Assembly: GCF_900100735.1 (NCBI RefSeq) | Contig: NZ_FNCJ01000012.1 | Span: 186,001-250,000, forward strand | DNA from: Paraburkholderia phenazinium | GTDB lineage: Bacteria; Pseudomonadota; Gammaproteobacteria; Burkholderiales; Burkholderiaceae | Direction: 5' to 3' | DNA length: 64,000 nucleotides | In this document: piece after piece, positions 25,757-33,828 of the stretch | How the letters are laid out: every line of letters begins with the position of its first letter | How positions within the stretch are numbered: position 1 is the stretch's first letter | Notes under the pieces: model-generated | Told to the model about the DNA's origin: nothing | Seen by the model: the letters and a program-made list of their open reading frames with translations, nothing else | The model's database searches: none | Program-made: the position numbers and the translations under genes

Positions 25757-26764
25757 TCAGACCGTCTTGAACAGGACGGTGCGCAGATCCTTGGCGACGG
25801 CCAGCAGCGGCGCTCTCACCGGGTTGAAGCGGTAGGACCACTTCAAGCACATCTTTGCCCACGCCCACATGCGCCCGGAAAACTCGCTGGTACCATACAG
25901 AACCGAGCGGGCCGCGAGGTAGTCGCGCGTGGCGCGATAGCGCTGCGCGCCGGCCTGCAGGCGAGCCTGCCACGGAGTCCCGGCCGCAGACGCTGCGAGC
26001 ATCTCAAAGCAGTCACTGTAGTTCTGCGCGAGCATCGCGGCCTGCTGGTACGTCGACGACCCGGGCGCACCCGAACGGCCAATGGCCATGCCGAGTGAGC
26101 CAGTCGTCGCGCCACAGGCGTTCGCACCGTGCTGACGATAGAGCACCAGCGGCTTGTTGATGAAACATACCCGGCCAACCGTATCCGCGATCGTCGACAC
26201 CCAGCGGTCGTGCGCAGCTTCGTAGGCGGGGTTGTTTGCATCGGGGAAGCGCGGGTGCTGCAACAGCAGCCCGAGCAACGCGGCATTGAAGGTGATGCAG
26301 AGGCCGGAAAAATAGCCCATCGGCGGCAGACGCTGCGGACCGGGCCCGCGGCGCACGTGGCAGGCGATCGCCGCTCCTGGAATCGGTTGGAGGTCCGCAT
26401 CGACGATCTGCACGCGATGGACGATCATCGACACATCGCCGTGTGCCTCGCCGCTCACGTGTTCCAGCTTGTCCTTGAGCCATACATCGTCCTGGTCGCA
26501 GAAAGCAATCCAGTCGCCTTTGCACAGCGAAGCTGCATGCAGGAAGTTGTCTGCGAAATTCAGACGCCTGGTATTCCGATGTATGTGTACGGGGAAGGGC
26601 GCATGCACGGCGAAGGCTTCGACGATGGCGAGCGTCTCGTCGGTTGAACCGTCGTCGGTGACGACGAGTTCGTAGGGCAGCACGGTCTGAGCGGCGAGAC
26701 TTTTGAGTTGCTGCTGAATGTACGGCGAACCGTTGTAGGTGGCCATTGCAATGGAAATTCGCAT
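25757..26764 (-). CDS. GT2-family glycosyltransferase
   Basis: A 335-residue GT-A fold enzyme. It starts MRISIAMATYNGSPYIQQQL, typical of rhamnosyl/galactosyl-type GT2 proteins, and has VTDDGSTDETL and the metal site FCDQDDVW (DXDD). The C-terminal third (FSGRMWAWAKMCLKWSYR) is basic and may touch the membrane. It follows the flippase gene by 47 bp on the same strand and is probably its operon partner. Confidence 0.88.
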   Translation of the reverse strand: MRISIAMATYNGSPYIQQQLKSLAAQTVLPYELVVTDDGSTDETLAIVEAFAVHAPFPVHIHRNTRRLNFADNFLHAASLCKGDWIAFCDQDDVWLKDKLEHVSGEAHGDVSMIVHRVQIVDADLQPIPGAAIACHVRRGPGPQRLPPMGYFSGLCITFNAALLGLLLQHPRFPDANNPAYEAAHDRWVSTIADTVGRVCFINKPLVLYRQHGANACGATTGSLGMAIGRSGAPGSSTYQQAAMLAQNYSDCFEMLAASAAGTPWQARLQAGAQRYRATRDYLAARSVLYGTSEFSGRMWAWAKMCLKWSYRFNPVRAPLLAVAKDLRTVLFKTV

Positions 26765-26811
26765 GACAGTCTATCCCGTGAAAAGAACGGTTCAGGCGCG
26801 GGCCGCGGCGC

Positions 26812-28284
26812 CTATGCGCGCCGCCACCGGTACTGAAGGATTGAGGAGAGTGCACGCTGGATGCGTGCCCGAGCCGCCGGTTCGGCCCGCATGGCCCATC
26901 CGAGCGCCGCGCCGCACAGCACGATCCAGGCAGCGATGCCCGCGAGCGACGGCCAGGGAAACAGCAGCGTCGCAGCAAAGGCCGCGCTCACCAGCAGCGC
27001 CGGTGCGAGCAGATTCTGCGTCAGTTGCGAACCGAAGCGCGCGGCCCAGAAGAGCAGAATCGCGTCGACGGCGCAGCGCGTGCTCCAGGCGAGTGCCGCG
27101 CCCAGCAGGCCGAAGCGATGCACGGTCCACCATAGCAAGGCAATGAACGGCAACAGTTCAAGCGCGTGAAAGCGCGCAACGATGTCGGGACGGCCGATCG
27201 CTTGCAGGTGGCTGTACGGAATCGATGCCAGCGAGTTGATCCAGACCCCCAGCAGGATCGCCTCGCCAACCGACATTGCCCGTACTGCGAAGGCGTGGCC
27301 CGTCCATAGTTCGAGGAAGGGTTGCATCAGGAAAATGCCGAACACGATCAGCGGCGTCATGACGGCGGCAAGACCGCGTACCGCCCGCGTAGAGAGCTCG
27401 GTTGCATCCTGGATCCCGAGCGCGGACAAGCGCGGGAACAGGGTGCGTGTCAGGACGCCGGGCAGAATGCGCACGCGTACCGCGAGATTGAATGGCACCT
27501 GATACCAGGCCACCGCCTGTGGCCCGAGCACGCTGCCAATCAAAAGCCGGTCTGCGGTTTCCAGCAGCGGACTGGCGAGATTCGTTACGGTGACCCAGGC
27601 GCCGTAGGAAAAGAGCGGTTTAACGAACGCGCGTCGCGGTCCGGCGGCGAAGCTTAGCGGAAACATCCGGCACACCACGACGGCCATCAGCAGCAAGGAC
27701 GCTGCGCTGCCGAGAATGGCAGCCGAAATCACATACTGCAGGTCGGGTTTGAAGATGATCGCGCTCAGGAGCGGCACGATCTGAAAGATCAGCATGCCGG
27801 CGAACTGAACCGCATTGAGCGAGGCGAACTGCTCACGGCCGGTCAGCGCCCCGGCGAATACGCCGGAGATCGTCGCTAGCGGGACGGAACATGCGATCCA
27901 CGGCAGGGCGGCGATAACTTCCTCGTGGATCCCGGGGGCGATATGAAACTGCTGGAACAGCAGGCGGCCGACGGCGAAGAGCAGGAGACCGCCGAGCACC
28001 CCGAATCCCGCGTTGAGCACGAGCGCGGTCCACAGGACCGATTCACGCTCGGCCGCGGAGCTTTTCGATAGCTGGGCGATCCGGTTCGAGGTTGCCGCGG
28101 ACAGCCCGAGATCGAAATAGCCGAAGTAACCCTGCAGCATCCAGACGATCGCAAGCACGCCGTAGCGTGCGGCGCCGATGTGCGCGAGATAGAGCGGCAC
28201 GGTGACCAGTGAGACGATCATTGGCAACGCACTTCCGAGGAAGTTGGCGATTGCATTTCGCTTCATGCTGGGCTTGGGGGTCAT
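26812..28284 (-). CDS. Wzx-type polysaccharide flippase
   Basis: A 490-residue protein of the MOP exporter superfamily with 12-14 predicted membrane helices. It starts near MKRNAIANFLGSALPMIVSL and continues VPLYLAHIGAARYGVLAIV, the classic Wzx N-terminus. The start used is ATG 28284; ATG 28266 is also possible, as neither has a strong ribosome site. It would translocate the undecaprenyl-diphosphate-linked repeat unit to the periplasm for the polymerase at 19476-21041. It is divergent from the hydrolase/manC transcript. Confidence 0.9.
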   Translation of the reverse strand: MTPKPSMKRNAIANFLGSALPMIVSLVTVPLYLAHIGAARYGVLAIVWMLQGYFGYFDLGLSAATSNRIAQLSKSSAAERESVLWTALVLNAGFGVLGGLLLFAVGRLLFQQFHIAPGIHEEVIAALPWIACSVPLATISGVFAGALTGREQFASLNAVQFAGMLIFQIVPLLSAIIFKPDLQYVISAAILGSAASLLLMAVVVCRMFPLSFAAGPRRAFVKPLFSYGAWVTVTNLASPLLETADRLLIGSVLGPQAVAWYQVPFNLAVRVRILPGVLTRTLFPRLSALGIQDATELSTRAVRGLAAVMTPLIVFGIFLMQPFLELWTGHAFAVRAMSVGEAILLGVWINSLASIPYSHLQAIGRPDIVARFHALELLPFIALLWWTVHRFGLLGAALAWSTRCAVDAILLFWAARFGSQLTQNLLAPALLVSAAFAATLLFPWPSLAGIAAWIVLCGAALGWAMRAEPAARARIQRALSSILQYRWRRA

Positions 28285-28635
28285 GGCGTGGCGCCTGGTC
28301 GCGATCCGGGGTGGCCGTCACAGCGGGGGGAGACAATGGTCGAAGCCTGATGGTGCGCGTGGGCGGCCCGCCAGGTCTGTGGCAAGCCGAACAAACCGGA
28401 TGCAATGGCTGCGATCGCGGGCGGGCTGCGACGCTTCAAGTCTTCTGTACGCGCTGCAATGTGTTGCCGTGCGTACAGAAGCGCCGGGGCCGGTTTGGTT
28501 AAATCGCCACCATCATCTGCGGACCCTGGTGTGCGGCTCGCCGCTGCCGCATTGCCGCGGCGTTGCTGTACCGGCGCAGCAGACAGCTTCGGCCGTGTAT
28601 CTCAATCGACTCTCGCCGCAGCATAAGGACTTCTC
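28285..28635. promoter_or_regulatory. 351-bp divergent promoter region with a perfect 11-bp inverted repeat
   Basis: This gap lies between the leftward wzx gene and the rightward hydrolase gene and must carry both promoters. It contains perfect 11-base inverted arms, CTTCTGTACGC at 28442-28452 and GCGTACAGAAG at 28471-28481. The arm centres are 29 bp apart, close to three helical turns. This spacing would suit a dimeric regulator bound at two half-sites or a structured leader. No coding sequence or clear -10/-35 pair was recognised. Confidence 0.55.
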
Positions 28636-30456
28636 ATGCGACCTGTGGTCTTCGACGACTGCTTTGGCTGGCTTCATCCGACGGGTGGGCATCAAGGCGT
28701 GGTCTTGTGCAATCCGTTTGGCTATGACGCGCTTTGCACCCATCGCGGCTGGCGCAGGCTGGCGGAGCGTATCGCCGCATCTGGAATGCCGGTGCTGCGA
28801 TTCGATTATCCCGGCGCCGGAGATTCGTTGGGGAGTGAAGAAGAGCCGGACAGGGTGGAGGCATGCATCGAGAGCATCGTTGCGGCGGTACGTCATTTGC
28901 GGCAATCCACGGGCGTCACGCAGGTATCGCTTTGCGGCCTGCGTCTTGGCGCGACGCTCGCCGCGCTTGCGGCGCAACGCCTCGGCGATGTCGAAGGCCT
29001 GGTGCTGCTCTCACCAGCGGTGTCGGGGCGCAATTACGTACGTGAGTTGCGTGCCCATCGCCAGAGCTGGATGAGTACGCCCGCGGGCATGAGCGCCGAG
29101 CCGATTCCCGATTCGGCCGCCTACGTCGAAGCGTTTGGCTTCGGCCTGCACGGCGACGATATTGGGCGACTCGCCTCGATCGATCTGCTGGCCGACACGA
29201 CTGCACCCGCACGACGTGTGCTGTTGCTCGACGCGAGTGACCGCAGCCGCGCTACCGCGCTCGTCGAGCACTATGGTTCCAACGGTGTGCCGGTGACGCG
29301 CCGCGCTTTCGACGAGGCGGACCGGTTCCTGATCGAGGCGCTTTATAGCGAAGAACCCATCGAGGCATTTTCCGCCGTTACGCAATGGCTCGGCGGGCAG
29401 CCGCCGCCCCGGGGGGCAGCGGAACCGATGACGCCGCCTCCTTGCGGCGCCGCGGCCTCGCTAGCGGAAGATGCACCGGCGTTGCGACTCGAGCAGCACG
29501 GCGCCGTCGAGCGGCCGGTCATTTTCGGCCCGTACTTCGGTATTTACTGCCAGCCCGACGTCCCGCGTGCTGGCGCTCCGGCGGTCTTGTTCTTCAACAC
29601 CGGCGCCAGCCACCATATCGGCGACGGCCGTATCTTCGTTCTGTTCGCGCGGCAGCTAGCGGCACAGGGGATTGCTTCCCTGCGCATGGACCTCGGCGGC
29701 CTGGGCGACAGCACCCCGACCGCGCAGGCCGTCACGCTCGATACGATCTATTCGGAGCAGTCCTGCACCGATGCGATGGCAGGTGCGGACTGGCTGATAT
29801 CCAATGGACACCCAGGCATCGTCACGTTCGGTGTGTGCGGCGGCGCGTTCGTCGGCTTGCACGCGTGCGCCGCCCATCCGCGTATCGTCGGCAGCTTTGG
29901 GGTGAACCTGCAGAAGTTCATCTGGGATGGCGAGGCGCGCACACCGGGGACCACCGGACTGGCTTCCACCCGGGTGTTGCGGCGTTCCGCTCTGAGTCTC
30001 GAGAAATGGAAGCGCGTGCTGCGGGGCGAATCGTCACTCACCCGTACCCTGCGAGGGCTCGCACAACGCGTGGGGCGCAGCATGCTTCTGCGCGTCGTCG
30101 AGCGGGTCGAAGGCGCGACGGGTCTGGTGCTGATGCCCAGCGAGGTGCAGCGGCTCCTGCAACGCGTGCATGCGAAAGGCGCAGAGGTACGCCTTGTCTA
30201 CGGCGAGTACGACCTGGGTCTTGATGAACTCAAGATTCAGTTCGGTTCGACCTTGCGCGGTTTGCGCCGCTTTCCGCGCGTGCGCGCAGCGACCTTGCCG
30301 AAGCTCGACCATGCGCTCTTCACCGCCCAGTCGCGAGAGGCCGCGGTGGCCGATGCGCAGAACTGGCTCTTCGAACGCTTTGTCGCAACGCGGCCGCTAG
30401 CGTCGAGCAATGTGTGTCCACGAACAGATTCGAACGACGCTGTTCTGTTCCAATGA
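28636..30456 (+). CDS. Tandem alpha/beta-hydrolase protein with replaced nucleophile serines
   Basis: A 606-residue protein made of two alpha/beta-hydrolase domains (about 1-255 and 290-585) joined by a Pro/Ala linker. In domain 1 the nucleophile elbow reads GLRLG (101-105), with Arg103 where Ser is expected. This resembles the hydrolases known from exosortase-associated polysaccharide clusters. In domain 2 the elbow is GVCGG, with Cys401 at the nucleophile position and possible partners D526 and H559. The protein precedes manC by 73 bp on the same strand. It may be a thioesterase or acyltransferase for the polysaccharide pathway, with domain 1 structural. No exosortase gene is seen in the window. 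Confidence 0.75.
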   Translation: MRPVVFDDCFGWLHPTGGHQGVVLCNPFGYDALCTHRGWRRLAERIAASGMPVLRFDYPGAGDSLGSEEEPDRVEACIESIVAAVRHLRQSTGVTQVSLCGLRLGATLAALAAQRLGDVEGLVLLSPAVSGRNYVRELRAHRQSWMSTPAGMSAEPIPDSAAYVEAFGFGLHGDDIGRLASIDLLADTTAPARRVLLLDASDRSRATALVEHYGSNGVPVTRRAFDEADRFLIEALYSEEPIEAFSAVTQWLGGQPPPRGAAEPMTPPPCGAAASLAEDAPALRLEQHGAVERPVIFGPYFGIYCQPDVPRAGAPAVLFFNTGASHHIGDGRIFVLFARQLAAQGIASLRMDLGGLGDSTPTAQAVTLDTIYSEQSCTDAMAGADWLISNGHPGIVTFGVCGGAFVGLHACAAHPRIVGSFGVNLQKFIWDGEARTPGTTGLASTRVLRRSALSLEKWKRVLRGESSLTRTLRGLAQRVGRSMLLRVVERVEGATGLVLMPSEVQRLLQRVHAKGAEVRLVYGEYDLGLDELKIQFGSTLRGLRRFPRVRAATLPKLDHALFTAQSREAAVADAQNWLFERFVATRPLASSNVCPRTDSNDAVLFQ

Positions 30457-30529
30457 TTCGCGGGTGGGTCGTCGCAGGCTCGATCGACGCCGGACCGGCT
30501 CCGGCCGCATCGTCTCAGGAGAGTCGTGA

Positions 30530-32104
30530 ATGAACGATTTTGTCTTGCCCGCCGCGCAGTTCGCCCTCGGCGGTGAGGCGGCTGCCGGGTTGACGATTCA
30601 GCCCGTGATTCTCGCGGGCGGCTCGGGCACGCGGCTCTGGCCACTTTCGCGCGAGTGCTATCCGAAGCAGTTGATCGGGCTGATCGGCGAAGACTCGTTG
30701 CTCGAAGCCACCTTGAAACGGCTCGATGGCGTATTCAGCGCCACTGGCGAGGCGCTGGGTGTTCGCGACCTGACGCAGGCGGCGCCGCTCGTCGTCTGCG
30801 GCGAGGATTTGCGCCCGCAGACCGCCGAGCAGCTGTCGCGAAACGGCCGCACGGTGCGCATGCTGCTCGAGCCGGTCGCGCGCAATACCGCCCCGGCACT
30901 GACGGTGGCGGCGCTTGCCACGCGAGCCGCCGCTGCCGCGGGTGACGATCCCATCATCATCGCTTTGCCCGCCGATCATGTGATTGCCGATCAGCGGGCC
31001 TTTACCGCCGCATTGACGCGGGCCGCCGCCCATGCAGCGAATGGCGCAATCGTCACACTAGGCGTGCCGCCGCAGCATGCGGAAACCGGCTATGGCTACA
31101 TCCGTACCGGCGCGCTGCTCGACCGGCACGGCGCGCGCTCAATTGAACGCTTTGTCGAAAAGCCCGATCAGGAACTGGCCGAATACTATGTTGCCTCGGG
31201 CGAGTACTGGTGGAATAGCGGCATGTTCGTCGTACGCGCGTCTGTGTGGCTCGCGGCTATTGCCCATTGCCGTCCCGCCGTCGCGGCAGCCTGCACGGAC
31301 GCCGTGGAGCGCGCCTCGACCGAGCGCGACGGTACGCTCCACCTGGACCGCACCGCGTGGTCTGCGTGCCCCTCCGACTCGATCGACTATGCCGTGATGG
31401 AGCGCATCGGCACCGATGCCCGTCTGCCCGGCGTCGTCGTTCCGCTGGTTGCCGGCTGGTCCGACGTCGGCGCGTGGGATGCCGTCTGGCAAGCCTCGAA
31501 CAAAGACCTCGACGGCAACGTCGCGCGCGGCCGGGTCATGTTCGAAAGCTCCACCGACAGCTTCGCGCATTCGGATGGCCGGCTGGTGGCCTGCGTCGGC
31601 GTAACGGGCGTGGTCGTGGTCGAAACGGCCGATGCGGTGCTGGTCGTCGCGAAGGATCGTGTGCAGGACGTCAGGGCCATTGTCAGTCGTCTGAAAGCAG
31701 AACACGGCCCGGAAGTCCACGAACACCGCAAGGTCCAACGGCCGTGGGGCTTTTACGATTCGATCGATCGCGGCGAACGCTTCCAGGTGAAGCGCATCGT
31801 GGTGCAACCCGGTGGCCGCCTGTCGCTGCAGATGCATCATCACCGCGCGGAGCACTGGGTGGTAGTGCGCGGCACGGCGCGCGTCACGCGCGGTGACGAG
31901 TGTTTCCTGCTGTCGGAGAATCAGTCGGCCTACATTCCGCTTGGCGTGACGCACCGGCTCGAGAACCCGGGCAAGACACCGCTCGAAATCATCGAGGTGC
32001 AGTCGGGCGGCTATCTCGGCGAGGACGACATCGTGCGCTTCGACGATCAATATGGCCGTGCCGAGGAGGGTGGCGATGAACGCGAGGGTGCTTCCGGTCA
32101 GTGA
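30530..32104 (+). CDS. manC: Mannose-1-phosphate guanylyltransferase / mannose-6-phosphate isomerase
   Basis: A bifunctional enzyme of 524 residues making GDP-mannose. The N-terminal nucleotidyltransferase has ILAGGSGTRLWPLSRECYPK (about 27-46), PADHVIADQ, FVEKPDQ and WNSGMFV. The C-terminal type II isomerase cupin starts near RPWGFYDSIDRGERFQVKRI and binds metal through LQMHHHRAEHWVVVRG. The length and two-domain order match ManC/XanB/AlgA. The flavin reductase gene starts within its last 29 bases. Phosphomannomutase must come from elsewhere. GDP-mannose is a likely donor for several of the GT4 enzymes. Confidence 0.95.
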   Translation: MNDFVLPAAQFALGGEAAAGLTIQPVILAGGSGTRLWPLSRECYPKQLIGLIGEDSLLEATLKRLDGVFSATGEALGVRDLTQAAPLVVCGEDLRPQTAEQLSRNGRTVRMLLEPVARNTAPALTVAALATRAAAAAGDDPIIIALPADHVIADQRAFTAALTRAAAHAANGAIVTLGVPPQHAETGYGYIRTGALLDRHGARSIERFVEKPDQELAEYYVASGEYWWNSGMFVVRASVWLAAIAHCRPAVAAACTDAVERASTERDGTLHLDRTAWSACPSDSIDYAVMERIGTDARLPGVVVPLVAGWSDVGAWDAVWQASNKDLDGNVARGRVMFESSTDSFAHSDGRLVACVGVTGVVVVETADAVLVVAKDRVQDVRAIVSRLKAEHGPEVHEHRKVQRPWGFYDSIDRGERFQVKRIVVQPGGRLSLQMHHHRAEHWVVVRGTARVTRGDECFLLSENQSAYIPLGVTHRLENPGKTPLEIIEVQSGGYLGEDDIVRFDDQYGRAEEGGDEREGASGQ

Positions 32105-32636
32105 GCCGTCCGTCTCTGCAGACGTGCCACCTGAGGCGGGCGGCGGCTTTGACGAGCGCAGCTTCCGGCGCGCGCTCGGGCGCTTTGCGACTGGCGTGGT
32201 GGTGATCTCGACCGGCAGCGGCGAGCACATGCATGCGATGACGGCCAACGCCTTCATGTCCGGCTCGCTCAAGCCGCCGCTGATCGTGGTCTCGGTCGGG
32301 CATAGCGCCCGCATGCATCAACGTTTGATGGAGAGCAGCCTGTTCGGCGTGAGCGTGCTCTCCGACGAGCAGGAGTCACACAGCCGCCACTTTGCCGGCG
32401 ACGCTCAGGCGGCGCTCGCGCCGCGCTTTGCCGCCGTCGACGGCCTGCCCGATGTGGTCCTGCTCGAACACGCGGTGGCCCGCTTTGCCGCGCGTCTCGT
32501 CGACCGTCATCCGTGCGGCGATCACACGTTGTTCATTGGCGAGGTGCTGGTGTTCTCGCTCGATGAACACGCCCCCCTTGTCTTTTTTGGCGGACGCTAC
32601 GCGTCGGTTGCTATAGACCAGTGCGAGCGCTGCTGA
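32076..32636 (+). CDS. Flavin reductase-like domain protein
   Basis: A 186-residue protein with the split-barrel FMN-binding fold of flavin reductases (FRRALGRFATGVVVISTGSG; MTANAFMSGSLKPPLIVVSV; VSVLSDEQE; FFGGRYASV). It starts at ATG 32076 directly after GAGGAGGGTGG, within the 3' end of manC, so translation is coupled. Members supply reduced flavin to two-component monooxygenases. No obvious monooxygenase lies next to it. The acyl-CoA-dehydrogenase-like flavoprotein at 17027-18298 is one speculative partner, since some members of that superfamily are reductase-dependent hydroxylases. Confidence 0.82.
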   Translation: MNARVLPVSEPSVSADVPPEAGGGFDERSFRRALGRFATGVVVISTGSGEHMHAMTANAFMSGSLKPPLIVVSVGHSARMHQRLMESSLFGVSVLSDEQESHSRHFAGDAQAALAPRFAAVDGLPDVVLLEHAVARFAARLVDRHPCGDHTLFIGEVLVFSLDEHAPLVFFGGRYASVAIDQCERC

Positions 32637-33001
32637 GCGGTTGCAACCGCGTGCAAGGCAAGTCGCGCACCGTGCGGGGCACGGCGATAAGTGCGTTGCC
32701 CGACATAATTCGTTGCGGATACGCCAATCGTCGACGTTGCGTGCGTCGTCGCACGATGCAATCTACAGACCTCGCGCACGCTTAATACGCAAGCTTCTGG
32801 GCCTGCAGGGGCCGCGCGTTACATGAACGAAACAATTCTTCAGAGGGATAACCCTGTCAGGAAGTTTCCCAACTGGCGCATCTGTATTGAAGCAAGCAAC
32901 GTATCGATTAATACAACAAAACAACTACACAAAACGACACACGAGGGCCGCTTGAAATTAACAGGCTACGCGGGGGGATCACCCGCTTCGGGGAGAGTGT
33001 C
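32637..33001. promoter_or_regulatory. 365-bp gap holding a 14-bp palindrome and a possible GntR operator
   Basis: No gene is supported here. A perfect 14-base palindrome, GCGGTTGCAACCGC, follows the flavin reductase stop (32637-32650) and may be an operator or hairpin. Closer to the next gene the sequence becomes AT-rich. GTATCGATTAATAC (32901-32914) has matching GTAT/ATAC ends and is a candidate site for autoregulation by the FadR-family protein encoded from 33002. The rest has no recognised structure. Confidence 0.4.
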
Positions 33002-33721
33002 ATGGAACAGGGAAACAAGGATCGTTCGTTGGTCAGCAAGGTGATGGACGGGCTCGTCACGGGCATCGTCGAAGAGAAGTATGGCGCCGTGCTGCCACCG
33101 CAGGATGTGTTGTCCAAAGAGTTCGACGTGAGTCGAACGGTAATGCGCGAAGCGCTGTCGATGCTGCTTGCGCGCGACATGCTCGATGTGCGGCCGAAGA
33201 TCGGCACGCGTATCAGGCCGATGCGCGACTGGCGGATGATCGACGAGGATGTGGTGAGTTGGCGCTTTCGTGCGAAGCCCGATCCGCTGTTCCTGCGCGA
33301 CGTGATCGAATTTCGCATCCTGATCGAACCGCGGGCGTGCGCCCAGGCGGCCGCGCGCGGCAGCGCGGCCGACGTTGCGGCGATTCGCGATGCGTTCGAC
33401 GCGTTCCGCTCGATCAGGCCGGGCGAGCCCGGCTACCAGGCTGCCGACGAGCTGCTGCATACGCGGATCGTCGTGGCGAGCGGCAATCAGTTCTTCCAGC
33501 AGATGGCGGCGATCATTCGGGGCGCGCTGGCGGCCGTCAATCCGATCGTAATGACCAAGGCGGGCGCCTGGGAGGCCGTGGTGGCGAACCATGGGCGAGT
33601 GGTGGAGGCGATCGAGCGGCACGATCCGGCGGCCGCGGAAGCGGCTTCGCTTGCGCTGATCGATTACACCGCGGAAGAGATGGGCAACACGTTTGCGATC
33701 GAGCGGCCGGTGCATGGTTGA
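33002..33721 (+). CDS. FadR-subfamily GntR transcriptional regulator
   Basis: A 239-residue regulator. The N-terminal winged helix shows GAVLPPQDVLSKEFDVSRTV followed by MREALSMLLARDMLDVRPKI. The C-terminal all-helical FCD domain has metal/ligand-binding residues in EFRILIEPRACA, ADELLHTRIVVASGN and NHGRVVEAI. Such proteins often repress sugar-acid or carboxylate catabolism (for example galactonate). The next gene, a Gfo/Idh/MocA oxidoreductase 107 bp downstream, may be a target. A GGGGAGAG ribosome site precedes the ATG. The ligand is unknown. Confidence 0.9.
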   Translation: MEQGNKDRSLVSKVMDGLVTGIVEEKYGAVLPPQDVLSKEFDVSRTVMREALSMLLARDMLDVRPKIGTRIRPMRDWRMIDEDVVSWRFRAKPDPLFLRDVIEFRILIEPRACAQAAARGSAADVAAIRDAFDAFRSIRPGEPGYQAADELLHTRIVVASGNQFFQQMAAIIRGALAAVNPIVMTKAGAWEAVVANHGRVVEAIERHDPAAAEAASLALIDYTAEEMGNTFAIERPVHG

Positions 33722-33828
33722 GCGTGCTTGCGTTCGAGACTGGCATCGCCATGGGCGGGCGCACGACGGTGTGCCGACCTGAGCGACAATGATGCTTCGT
33801 CTCAACCGCATCGGAAACCGAACGTTCA

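Noticed and set aside
31139..32314. A 391-codon open frame on the minus strand
   Set aside because: Antisense to manC and the flavin reductase gene; no domain recognised.
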